Below are positions 9,163 to 19,068 of a stretch of DNA of 64,000 nucleotides, piece after piece. This stretch comes from Bradyrhizobium diazoefficiens (GTDB lineage Bacteria; Pseudomonadota; Alphaproteobacteria; Rhizobiales; Xanthobacteraceae). The notes under the pieces were generated by a model. It had not been told where the DNA came from. It saw only the letters and a list, made by a program, of their open reading frames with translations, and made no database searches. Both the position numbers and the translations under genes were made by a program. The stretch spans positions 30,480 through 94,479 of the forward strand of contig NZ_JAFCJJ010000024.1 in the NCBI RefSeq assembly GCF_018131015.1. The letters run 5' to 3'. Position 1 is the stretch's first letter; every line of letters begins with the position of its first letter.

Positions 9163-9786
9163 GTGACCGATGAAATCAGGCTTGTCCTGTTCGACATGGA
9201 CAACGTCCTATGTGACTACGACCGGGGAAAGCGGGTCGCCCATCTGGCGCAGCTTGCAGGGGCCACCAGCGAGTTCGTCTACAAGGCGATCTGGGAGTCC
9301 GGTTTCGAGCTTCTCGGCGACTCCGGCGCCGTCGACGCCGCGGGCTATCTGCGTGGATTCGGCGAGCGCATCGGCTATCCGCTGTCCTTGGAGGAGTGGG
9401 TCGAGGCGCGGCGGCGCTCGATGATGGCCGACCTCGCGATGCTGGAGATCGTGGGTCAGCTGCGCGGATCGGTCGATATTGCGGTTCTGACCAACAACAG
9501 CACGCTGGTCTCCGATCACATCGACACCCTGCTTCCGGAGTTGCGGCCACTGTTCGGCCCCAGGATCTACACGTCGGCCCGGTTCAAGGCGGCGAAGCCC
9601 GATCCCCTCTGCTACCGCCTCTGCGTGTCCGAACTCGGGGTGAAGCCGGAGGCCGTCCTCTTTGTTGACGACCTCGAAGAGAATGTCGCCGGCGCGCGGG
9701 AAGCCGGTCTCCGAGCGCATCACCACACGTCGGTCCAGACGTTCAGGCAGGTCCTGTCGAGCTACGGCCTGCCTGGCGGGCAGTGA
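9163..9786 (+). CDS. HAD-superfamily hydrolase
   Basis: 207 residues starting at GTG 9163. HAD motifs are present in order: motif I LFDMDNVLCDYD near residue 8 (nucleophile Asp and second Asp), motif II TNNS near 110, motif III Lys in KAAKPDP near 145, and motif IV FVDDLEENVAGA near 168. An alpha-helical cap (about residues 18-85) makes it subclass I, close to the YihX/haloacid dehalogenase-like phosphatases. The substrate is unknown; a sugar-phosphate or small phosphoester is likely. It converges on the broken MFS gene. Confidence 0.85.
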   Translation: MTDEIRLVLFDMDNVLCDYDRGKRVAHLAQLAGATSEFVYKAIWESGFELLGDSGAVDAAGYLRGFGERIGYPLSLEEWVEARRRSMMADLAMLEIVGQLRGSVDIAVLTNNSTLVSDHIDTLLPELRPLFGPRIYTSARFKAAKPDPLCYRLCVSELGVKPEAVLFVDDLEENVAGAREAGLRAHHHTSVQTFRQVLSSYGLPGGQ

Positions 9787-9798
9787 GCGAACCCGCGG

Positions 9799-11051
9799 TC
9801 AGGCAAGATCGACGCCGCGCCGCTCCGGGATCAGGATCAGCAGCGCCACGATGTCGATGAGGTAGAGCAGCGCAAGCCCTGCGATCGCGACCGGAAAGCC
9901 GTAGGCGGCGCTGACGAGGCCGACTACCAGCGGACCGAAGCCCGCAACGGCGCGGCCGATGTTGAAGAACACGTTCTGCGCGGTGGCGCGCGCCGCGGTC
10001 GGATAGAGCTCGCTCATCAGCGCGCCGTAGCCGCCGAGCATGCCGTTGACGAAGAAGCCCATCACGGCTCCGCCGATCAGCAAGGCCGAGGCCGCCGTCA
10101 ACTGCGAATAGACCACCACCATGATGGCCGCGCCCAGCATGTAGGACAGGAACGCGGGACGGCGGCCGACGCGGTCGGCGACATGGCCGAACAGGAAGAT
10201 CCCGAGCGCCATGCCGGCGATGGTGACGGCGGTCCACAGCGCCGATTGCGTCAGGCCATAGCCGAACCGCGTCGAGAGATAGTTCGGCAGCCAGATCATG
10301 ATGCCGTAGTAGCCGAAATTCTGCACCGAGCAGAGAATGATCATTCCGATGCCGATCCTGGTCCCGCATCGGCCACGAGCGCGCGAAGCGAGGAGCCGGC
10401 ATTCGCCGCCTTCGCCCTGTGCGCGATGAACACGTCCGGCTCGTGCAGCTTGCGCCGGATCACATAGGCGATGACCGCCGGAAACACGCCGAGCGCAAAC
10501 ATCCCGCGCCAGCCAATGACCGGCAGCAGGACCGGCGTCGCCAGCGCAGCAACGAGTACGCCGAACTGCCAGCCAAGCCCGACATAGGAGGTTGCCCGCG
10601 CGCGCATGTTTGCCGGCCAGGCCTCGGCCACCAGCGCCATCCCGATGCCGAACTCGCCACCGAGACCGATGCCGGCGATGGCTCGGTAGGCCAGCAGATC
10701 CCAATAGCCCTGGGCCAGGGCGCACAGACCGGTGAATACCGCGAACAGAACGATGCTCCAGGTCAGGACGCGCACCCGGCCGAGCCGGTCGGACAGCATG
10801 CCGAAGACGAAGCCGCCGACGACCGCGCCGCCCAGCGTTCCCGTCACCAGCGAGGCCGCCTGCGGCTGCGTGAGATGGAGGTCCTTCGAGATCGCCGTCA
10901 GCATGAAGCCGAGGATGAGAAGGTCGAACCCGTCCATGGCGTAGCCCAGCGCCGATCCCCACAGCGCCCGGCGGGCTGCCACGTCGCGATCGGTCGTGCG
11001 CGCCGCCGTCGCTGCGGCCCCGCCGAAAGCGACATCCTGGACCTGGCTCAT
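9799..11051 (-). pseudogene. MFS transporter interrupted by a frameshift
   Basis: The N-terminal half starts at ATG 11051 and reads as a clear MFS protein (GYAMDGFDLLILGFMLTAIS; GMLSDRLGRVRVL; RAIAGIGLGGEFGIGM) until TGA at 10341. The rest (IGIGMIILCSVQNFGYYGIM to GLALLYLIDIVALLILIP) continues in another minus-strand frame to 9799. The frames meet near 10357-10370, in a short GC-rich run containing CCC. One added base restores a full-length transporter of about 415 residues of the aromatic acid/sialate-type MFS group. This is a recent frameshift or a sequence error. It lies downstream of the TRAP genes on the same strand. Confidence 0.8.
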
Positions 11052-11224
11052 GGATTTTCCCCTTCCCCGGTCGATCCCCCCGGATCGAGCCTCGACGACG
11101 GTCGCACCGTACACTCGGTCGGGATGTAACGCCACGAGACGGCCGCCCGCGCCGGCCCCTTCATCCACCGGGTCCGGCGCGTGGGGGTCGTCAAGCCGGC
11201 GGCGTCGGAACCGCCTCTCCGTCG

Positions 11225-13123
11225 TCAATTGCCGTAGAGATAGTTCGGCAGCCACAGTGTCAGGCCGGGCCAGATGTACATGAACACCATGCAGATGATG
11301 ACGATCAGCATATAGGGCATCATGCCGGAGAAGATCTGGTTCAGCGTGACGTGCTTCGGCGCGACGCCCTTCAGGTAGAAGGCCGACATCGCCACCGGCG
11401 GCGACAGGAAGGCGGCCTGCAGGTTCACGAACACCAGCACGCCCCACAGCACCGGATCGATGTTGAAATGCTTCAGCATCGGCAGGAAGATCGGCACGAA
11501 GATCACGATGATCTCGGTCCATTCCAGCGGCCATCCGAGCAGGAAGATGATCGCCTGCGACAGGATCATGAACTGTACCGGCGACATGTTGAGCGACAGC
11601 ACCCAGCTCTCGAGCAGCGCCTGGCCGCCAAGGATGGCGAACACCGCCGAGAACAGCGCCGAGCCCACGAACAGCCAGCACACCATCGAGGTGGTCTTGG
11701 CGGTCAGGAACACCGCCTCCTTGGTCCGCTTCCAGTCGAGCGTGCGTGCCTGGAACGCCAGCAGGAAGGCGCCGGCGGCGCCGACGGCAGCTGATTCAGT
11801 CGCGGTGGTGATGCCGAACAGGATCACGGCGAGCACCACCACCGTGAGAATGCCGAGCGGCATCACCGAGATGACGAGCAGGCGCAGCACCTCGAACTGC
11901 TCGGCCTCCATGGTCCAGTAGTAGTAGAGGAGCAGGAGCGCGCAGAAGGCCGCGACGAAGGCGAAGTAGGTGTAGAACTCCGGCGGCGGCCCGGAATCGA
12001 CCGGCGCCGCCGCGGCCTTGCCGCGCAGCTCGGCGCTGCCCATCTGCTGCAGGGCTTCCGGCTCCGTCTTCGACGGCTTGTCCGCGCGGCTGGCCGCGCC
12101 GCCGAGCTCTTCAAGCACCTCCTCCTGCTCGACGACTTGCGCGCCGGCGCCGAGCGGCTGCAGCGTCTCTTCCGCGCGCTGCGGCTGCTGCTGCGTCACG
12201 GCTGCGACCGGCGCCGGCACGTCGGGCTGCTGGTGGATCACCACGTACCACCAGGTCGCCCACAGCGTCGCCACCGTCAGCACCAGCGGCACCAGCGCAT
12301 AGCCGAGACTTTGCAGCAGCCCCACATAGCCGACTCGGGCACCGTCGACGGTGAGCTTCATCGCCCTGGCGGGCGCGAGCACGGCAGCTAGCAGCGCCGG
12401 AAGCATCTTGCGCGAATAGGCGCGCTGAAGGTCGGAGATCCACGGCCGCACCGGGACCTTGATCTCGCTCTCCGAGAGCTTTGGCGCGATCTTCGGATTC
12501 AAGAGCGCCCAGCCGATGATGTAGACCAGGTAGAGGAAGGCCAGGAAGAAGCCTGGAAACATCGCGGCGGCGTAGAGCTTCACGACGGACTGGCCCGCCA
12601 CCGCGGCATAGACGATGATCATCACCGAGGGCGGGATCAGAATGCCGAGCGTGCCGCCGGCGGTGATCACACCGGAGGCAAGCTTGACGTCGTAGCCGGC
12701 CTTCAGCATCGGGTTGAAGGCGATGACGCCCATCAGCACCACCACCGCGCCGACGAGGCCGGAGGCGATGCCCCAGAAGGTGCAGACGATCAGCGTCGCC
12801 ACCGCGAGCGAGGCCGGTACGCGCCGGAACGCAAGCTGGATCGAATAGAACATCTTGTCGACCAGCGCGCCGCGCTCCATCACGTAGCCCATCAGCACAA
12901 ACAACGGGATCGAGATCAGGACATCGTTGGTCATCGCGCCATAGGTGCGCTGGACCATCAGGTCGAAGATGTGATTGTCGCCCCAGGCCTCGCCGCCGCG
13001 ATGATAGGCGAAGAAGCCGAAGAACATGCCGAGACCCATCAGGGTGAAGGCGGTCGGAAACCCCATCATGATGACGACCACGATGAGGCCGAGCATCAAG
13101 AGCCCAAGTGCCGGATCGCTCAT
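11225..13123 (-). CDS. dctM: TRAP transporter large permease (DctM family) with a large central insert
   Basis: 632 residues against about 430 for a usual DctM. The N-terminal part (1-245) and C-terminal part (410-632) carry normal DctM features such as GGTLGILIPPSVMIIVYAAV and TTATESAAVGAAGAFLLAF. Between them, residues 250-410 add two or three membrane helices (around 265-297 and 384-402) on either side of a Gln/Glu/Ala-rich polar stretch (about 300-380). It overlaps dctQ by 4 bp (13120-13123), so the two are translationally coupled. With DctQ and DctP it forms a Na+- or H+-driven importer of an organic acid. Confidence 0.88.
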   Translation of the reverse strand: MSDPALGLLMLGLIVVVIMMGFPTAFTLMGLGMFFGFFAYHRGGEAWGDNHIFDLMVQRTYGAMTNDVLISIPLFVLMGYVMERGALVDKMFYSIQLAFRRVPASLAVATLIVCTFWGIASGLVGAVVVLMGVIAFNPMLKAGYDVKLASGVITAGGTLGILIPPSVMIIVYAAVAGQSVVKLYAAAMFPGFFLAFLYLVYIIGWALLNPKIAPKLSESEIKVPVRPWISDLQRAYSRKMLPALLAAVLAPARAMKLTVDGARVGYVGLLQSLGYALVPLVLTVATLWATWWYVVIHQQPDVPAPVAAVTQQQPQRAEETLQPLGAGAQVVEQEEVLEELGGAASRADKPSKTEPEALQQMGSAELRGKAAAAPVDSGPPPEFYTYFAFVAAFCALLLLYYYWTMEAEQFEVLRLLVISVMPLGILTVVVLAVILFGITTATESAAVGAAGAFLLAFQARTLDWKRTKEAVFLTAKTTSMVCWLFVGSALFSAVFAILGGQALLESWVLSLNMSPVQFMILSQAIIFLLGWPLEWTEIIVIFVPIFLPMLKHFNIDPVLWGVLVFVNLQAAFLSPPVAMSAFYLKGVAPKHVTLNQIFSGMMPYMLIVIICMVFMYIWPGLTLWLPNYLYGN

Positions 13124-13788
13124 CGCTGCACATCCCCGCCGAGGCCGCGCTGGCGTGCGGCCTCCTCGATATCCTGCGCACGCGCGATCGCGGCCCTGCG
13201 CGCCTCCTCGTCGACATGTTCGCTATGCGCGAGTTGTTCCTCGATGACGTCGATCTCGGAGACGTCGGCAAGCCGGCTCGGCCAGGCGCCGGTCTTCAGG
13301 CAGATGACGCAGCGCGCGATTTCGGCGGCGCCCTGCAGCAGCACCAGGACGCCCGCAAGCGGGATCATGAACTTGAACTGGTAGACCGGCGGCCCCTCCG
13401 CGGTCACGTTGGAATGCTCGTCGATGCGCCAGGAGTCCATCGCATAGTCCCAGCCGGCATAGACCAGCGCGGCGATGCCGGGCAGGAAGAACAGGAAGTA
13501 CAGCCCCAGGTCCAAAGTGGCCTGCGTCCGGGGCTTCATCGACGAATAGAGGAAGTCGCCGCGGACATGCGCGTTCTGCGCCAGCGTGTAGGCACCGGCG
13601 ATCATGAACAGCGTGCCGTAGAGCATGTTGGAGGCGTCGAAGATCCACGCCGTCGGCATGTTGAGGATGTAGCGCTTGAACACCTCGGCACAGACGAGGC
13701 CCATGAGGCCCACGACCAGCCATGCCGCGGTCTTGCCGGTCCAGGTGCTGACGGCGTCAATGGTATGGAGAAAGCGCTGGGCGTTCAT
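13120..13788 (-). CDS. dctQ: TRAP transporter small permease (DctQ family)
   Basis: 222 residues with four membrane helices, the DctQ layout. Helix one is TAAWLVVGLMGLVCAEVF; the third and fourth lie at about residues 85-110 and 130-155. The C-terminal tail of about 60 residues is charged and cytoplasmic, longer than in typical DctQ. It is overlapped by dctM by 4 bp and follows dctP after about 100 bp that contain a hairpin. Its partner DctM and the binding protein DctP are encoded on either side. Confidence 0.88.
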   Translation of the reverse strand: MNAQRFLHTIDAVSTWTGKTAAWLVVGLMGLVCAEVFKRYILNMPTAWIFDASNMLYGTLFMIAGAYTLAQNAHVRGDFLYSSMKPRTQATLDLGLYFLFFLPGIAALVYAGWDYAMDSWRIDEHSNVTAEGPPVYQFKFMIPLAGVLVLLQGAAEIARCVICLKTGAWPSRLADVSEIDVIEEQLAHSEHVDEEARRAAIARAQDIEEAARQRGLGGDVQR

Positions 13789-13831
13789 GGGCTCCGCAAA
13801 TCCGCAAGATCAACAAACATCGAAACAAGAC

Positions 13832-13867
13832 AAGCGTCACCCGGGATTGCCGTCCCGGATGACGCTT
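13832..13867. repeat. Hairpin between dctP and dctQ
   Basis: AAGCGTCACCCGGGA and TCCCGGATGACGCTT form 15-base arms with one mismatch around a 6-base loop. There is no T-run on either side, so it is more likely an mRNA-stabilising or attenuating hairpin that favours dctP over dctQM than a true terminator. Related GTCATCCCGGG-type palindromes are common in Bradyrhizobium. Confidence 0.6.
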
Positions 13868-13888
13868 CCAACAACTTCCTGAAGCCGG

Positions 13889-15025
13889 TCAGGTCTTCTT
13901 CTTCGCGTTGGGGCCGAAATAGTGGTTGTAGGCCATGCGCCGGCTGACGACCGTGTCCTGCTCCCATTGCGTCGCCCGCTTGGCGAAGGCAAGCTGCGAC
14001 TCCAGGATCTCCTTGAACAGCGGGTTTTCGCCGGCCTTCTTCTCCGCGACCTGGTCGAACACGTCGAGCTGCTTCTGCAGGATCGAGTCGGGCGTCTTGT
14101 AGAACTTGACCTTGTCCTTGGTCTGCAGCTCCTCATAGTCCTTCGAGTAACGGTCGATCGCCTTCCAGGCCATGTCCTGGCTCGCCGCCTCGACCGCGTT
14201 GGTGATGATGGCCTTCATCTTGTCCGGCAGCGCGTCGAACTTGGTCTTGTTGAACATGATCTCGAGCTGCTCGGCGTTCTGGTGATAGCTCTGCAGCATG
14301 CAGACCTTGGAAACGTCGGGGAAGCCGAGGACACGATCCGAGCTCGCATTGTTGAACTCGGCGGCATCGAGCAGGCCACGGTCCATCGCCGAGACGATCT
14401 CGCCGCCGGGCAGCGCGTTGACCGCGGCGCCGAGGGCGGTGAACACGTCGATGGAGATACCGACGGTGCGGAATTTCAGGCCCTGGAAATCCTCCGCCTT
14501 GGTCACCGGCTTCTTGTACCAGCCGAGCGGCTGGGTCGGCATGGGCCCATAGGGGAACGAGACGACGTTGGCGCCGATCGAGGCGTAGAGCTTTTCCAGC
14601 AGCTCCTTGCCGCCACCGTATTTGTGCCAGGAGAGCAGCATGTTGGCGTCCATCGCGTAGCCGGGACCCGAGCCCCAGAGCGCGAGCGCGTTCTGCTTGC
14701 CGTAGTGATAGGCGAGCACGCCGTGGCCGCCATCGAGCGTGCCCTTGGACACCGCGTCGAGCAGGCCGAAGGCCGGCACCACGGCGCCGGCGGGCAGCAC
14801 CTCGATCTTCAAATCGCCGCCGGTCATGTCGTTGACCTTCTTGGCGAAGTCGAGCGCGTATTCGTGGAAGATGTCCTTGGCCGGCCAGGTGCTCTGCCAG
14901 CGCATGCTGGTGACGCCCTGCGCACTGACGATCGCCGGCGCCGTGACCGTGGCGGCGGCGCCGACGGCTGCAGTCTTGAGGAAACGGCGGCGCGTGGAGG
15001 CGCCGTCCTTGCTCGTCTTGGTCAT
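13889..15025 (-). CDS. dctP: TRAP transporter periplasmic solute-binding protein (DctP/TakP-like)
   Basis: 378 residues. A Tat signal is visible: STRRRFLKTAAVGAAATVTA followed by PAIVSAQG, so it is exported folded. The mature part has the TRAP binding-protein pattern, including GLKFRTVGISIDVFTALGAA and LPGGEIVSAMDRGLLDAAEF, which hold the conserved Arg that clamps the substrate carboxylate. The overall pattern resembles the TakP branch (2-oxo acids, lactate). It is first in the dctP-dctQ-dctM transcription order. Substrate: probably a mono- or dicarboxylate, not certain. Confidence 0.9.
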   Translation of the reverse strand: MTKTSKDGASTRRRFLKTAAVGAAATVTAPAIVSAQGVTSMRWQSTWPAKDIFHEYALDFAKKVNDMTGGDLKIEVLPAGAVVPAFGLLDAVSKGTLDGGHGVLAYHYGKQNALALWGSGPGYAMDANMLLSWHKYGGGKELLEKLYASIGANVVSFPYGPMPTQPLGWYKKPVTKAEDFQGLKFRTVGISIDVFTALGAAVNALPGGEIVSAMDRGLLDAAEFNNASSDRVLGFPDVSKVCMLQSYHQNAEQLEIMFNKTKFDALPDKMKAIITNAVEAASQDMAWKAIDRYSKDYEELQTKDKVKFYKTPDSILQKQLDVFDQVAEKKAGENPLFKEILESQLAFAKRATQWEQDTVVSRRMAYNHYFGPNAKKKT

Positions 15026-15236
15026 GAAGTCCTCCCCAGCTTTCAGCGATCCGTTGCGGACCGCCTCTTAATTTTGTGAGGAGAAGACAAAGACTTGCGC
15101 CGGACTTTGGCAAGAACGTTCGGGGCTATGCGACGCTTCGACGCGGCTCTCATGCAAGATCGCCACGACTCGCCCTGAGCGAGTTATTCCCCTCGTGCCG
15201 GATTAAATTCATCGCGTGCGCAAGGGGCGCACCGCA

Positions 15237-16201
15237 TTACGCGAAATGACACGCCACGAAGTGTCCGTTGGCGCCCTCTCGCAGCTCCGGCGCGCTCTCC
15301 GAGCAGCGCGGCTGGGCGATCGGGCAGCGGGTATGGAAGGGGCAGCCTGACGGCGGCTTCATCGGGCTCGGCACGTCGCCCTTCAGCCGGATGCGCTCGC
15401 GCTTGAGTTTTGGATCGGGCACCGGCACCGCCGACAACAGTGCCCTGGTATAGGGGTGCTGCGGATTGCGGTAGAGGTCGCTGGCTTTCGCGAGCTCGAC
15501 GATGCGGCCCAAATACATCACCGCGACGCGGTCGGAGATGTGCTCGACCACCGAGAGGTCGTGCGCGACGAAGAGATAGGTGAGATTCAGCTCGGCCTGG
15601 AGGTCTTCGAGCAGGTTGATAACCTGCGCCTGGATCGACACGTCGAGCGCCGACACCGGCTCGTCGCAGACGATCAGCTTCGGCTCGACCGCGAGCGCGC
15701 GCGCGATCACGATGCGCTGGCGCTGGCCGCCGGAGAACTCGTGCGGATAGCGCCGCATGTGCTCGGGCTTGAGCCCGACCTTGACCAGGAGGCCCGCGAC
15801 GCGCTCCTCGCGCTCCCGGGCGGAGGTCGCGAGATTGTGGATGGTGAAGGCCTCGCCGAGGATGGCGCCGACCGTCATGCGCGGGTTGAGCGAGGCAAAC
15901 GGGTCCTGGAACACGAGCTGCATGTTCCGCCGCATCGCGCGCAGATCGCCGCCGCCGAGCTCGCGCACATTCTGGCCGTCGAAGGTGACTTCGCCCTCGG
16001 TCGGCTCGATCAGGCGCAGCACGCAGCGGCCCGTGGTGGACTTGCCGCAGCCGGATTCGCCGACGAGGCCGAGGGTCTCGCCGCGATTGACCGAGAACGA
16101 CACGCCGTCGACCGCATAGACAGTCCCGACCTGGCGCGACAGCAGGCCGCCGAGCACGGGGAAATGCTTCTTCAGGTTGGAGACGCGCAGCAGGGGCTCG
16201 C

Positions 16202-16205
<4 letters not shown>
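15237..16205 (-). CDS. dppF: Dipeptide/oligopeptide ABC transporter ATP-binding protein DppF
   Basis: 322 residues. Walker A GESGCGKSTTGR (about 48), Q-loop FQDPFASLNPRMT, signature FSGGQRQRIVIARALAVEP, Walker B LIVCDEPVSALD and H-loop VAHDLS are all intact. The C-terminal oligopeptide-transporter extension with GCPFHTRCPIAQPRC carries the cysteines typical of Dpp/Opp ATPases. The ATG at 16205 overlaps the dppD stop in ATGA. It works as a heterodimer with DppD beneath the DppBC channel. It is the last gene of the cluster; about 200 bp without a gene follow. Confidence 0.92.
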
Positions 16206-17196
<991 letters not shown>

Positions 17197-17197
<1 letters not shown>

Positions 17198-18114
17198 CAG
17201 ATCACCCGCCGTGCGTCGAGCGCGTCACGCAGGCCGTCGCCGATGAAGTTGATGGCGACCACCGCGATGAAGATCGCGCCGCCTGGAAACAGCGCCCAGT
17301 GCGGGCCGATGTCGAGGAAATCCTTGGCGTCGAACAGCAGGCGGCCCCAGGTCGGCGTATCCGGCGGAAAGCCGAGGCCGAGGAAGGACAGGGTCGATTC
17401 CGTGATGATGGCGGCGGCAACGTCGATGGTGCCGGCGATGATGACTGGCCCGAGCGCGTTGGGCAGGATGTGCCGCACCACCTGCCGCACCGGGCTGGCG
17501 CCGAGCGCGCGGGCAGCCTCGACGAACTCCTTCTCGCGGATCGACAGGAACTGGGCACGAACGAGGCGCGCGACCGGCATCCAGCGCAGGCCGCCGATGA
17601 CGAGCACGATCAGGATGAAGATGCCGCCCTCGGGGCCGAACGCCTGCTTCAGCCCGTCGCGGAACAGATAGATCAGCATCAGCAGCAGCGGCAGCTGCGG
17701 CAGCGACAGAAAGAGGTCGGTGAGCCACATCAGGCCATGGCCGAGCGCGCCGCGCGACATGCCGGCGAGCGCGCCGATCAGCGTGCCGATGAGCACGGAT
17801 ACCAGCATCGCAGCGAGGCCGACCGCGAGCGAGATGCGCCCGCCATAGATCATGCGCGCCAGAATGTCCTGGCCGAGGTCGTCGGTACCGAAGGGATGGG
17901 CGAGCGAGGGGCCCTGCAGGCCCGCGACAATGTCGATGTCGTTGATCTTCACGCGCCACAGGAACGGCCCGATCACCACGGCGAGGATCAGGATGAGGAG
18001 CATGAACGCGCTGACCACGGCGAGCCTGTGACGGCTGAAGCGCCGCCACATCTCGCGCGATGGCGAATAGGCGCGCCGCTCAACGGAAGGAGATGCGAGG
18101 GTCAAGCCAGCCAT
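17197..18114 (-). CDS. dppC: Peptide ABC transporter permease DppC
   Basis: 305 residues, six helices, with the N-terminal segment typical of DppC (RHRLAVVSAFMLLILILAVV) and the periplasmic HPFGTDDLGQDILARMIYGG motif. The EAA loop, EFVEAARALGASPVRQVVRH with ILPNALGP after it, contacts the ATPases. It overlaps dppB by 35 bp, an unusually long overlap, suggesting tight coupling, and its stop overlaps the dppD start by one base. Confidence 0.92.
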
Positions 18115-19039
18115 ACAGGACGTCCGCGATGAGGTTGAACAGCACGACGAGGCACGCGAAGACGAACGTGACGGCCATCACCACGGGCGTGTCGTTGGAC
18201 AGGATGGAGGTGATCAGCAGCGAGCCGATGCCGGGAATGCGAAAGATCTGCTCGGTCACGATGGCGCCGCCGAACACGGCGGGCAACTGCAGCGCGACCA
18301 GCGTGACCACCGGGATCATCGCGTTGCGCATGGCGTGCTTGACGATGACCTTGGCCTGCCCGAGCCCCTTGGCGCGCGCCGTGGTGATATAGTCGAGCCG
18401 GATCACGTCGAGCATCGCGGAGCGCACGAAACGCGTCATCGACGCCGCCTGGAACAGGCCGAGCACCGCCACCGGCATGATCGCCTGCCGGATCATCTCC
18501 AGAACCCAGCGGATGCCGGTCGCCTTGATGTCGGTGGAGTAGACGAACGGCAGCCAGTCCAAATTGACCGAGAAGATCAGGATGAACAACAGGCCGGTGA
18601 AGAAGGTCGGCAGCGAGAAGCCGATGAAGGCGAGCGTGTTGGCGATCTGGTCGAACAGCGAATAGGGCCTGGTCGCCGCATAGACTCCGACGGGGATCGC
18701 GACCAGGAGTGCGAGGATCTGCGCCGAGCCGATCACGTAGAGCGTTGTCGGCAGGCGCTGCAGGATGAGCTTGTCGACGTCCATCCTGCTGACGAAGGAG
18801 AAACCCCAGTCGCCGTGCAGCATGGCGTTGAGCCAGTGCAGGTAGCGGAGGTAGATCGGATCGTCGAGGCCGAACTTCGCCCGAAGTGCGGCCTGCACCT
18901 CGGGCGGAACGTTCGGATTGGTCGCCAGCTCCGAGAAGGGATCTCCCGGGGCGAGCGCCAGCACGAAGAACAGGACCGCCGAAATGCCGAGCAGGCTCGG
19001 AATGGCGATCAGGAGGCGACGCAGCACATACTGGCTCAT
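18080..19039 (-). CDS. dppB: Peptide ABC transporter permease DppB
   Basis: 319 residues with the DppB signature start (MSQYVLRRLLIAIPSLLGIS) and periplasmic loop FGLDDPIYLRYLHWLNAMLH. The EAA-type loop is YITTARAKGLGQAKVIVKHA with MRNAMIPV after it. It pairs with DppC to make the membrane channel. It starts 29 bp after the stop of the substrate-binding protein and belongs to the same minus-strand transcription unit. Confidence 0.92.
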   Translation of the reverse strand: MSQYVLRRLLIAIPSLLGISAVLFFVLALAPGDPFSELATNPNVPPEVQAALRAKFGLDDPIYLRYLHWLNAMLHGDWGFSFVSRMDVDKLILQRLPTTLYVIGSAQILALLVAIPVGVYAATRPYSLFDQIANTLAFIGFSLPTFFTGLLFILIFSVNLDWLPFVYSTDIKATGIRWVLEMIRQAIMPVAVLGLFQAASMTRFVRSAMLDVIRLDYITTARAKGLGQAKVIVKHAMRNAMIPVVTLVALQLPAVFGGAIVTEQIFRIPGIGSLLITSILSNDTPVVMAVTFVFACLVVLFNLIADVLYGWLDPRISFR

Positions 19040-19068
19040 GGGGCAAAATCCCGTCTATGCCCGCGCGA

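Noticed and set aside
10341..11681. Upstream extension of the MFS N-terminal half to 11681
   Set aside because: The added 210 residues lie antisense to the dctM frame and have no membrane or family features. The ATG at 11051 starts the MFS protein at the usual place.
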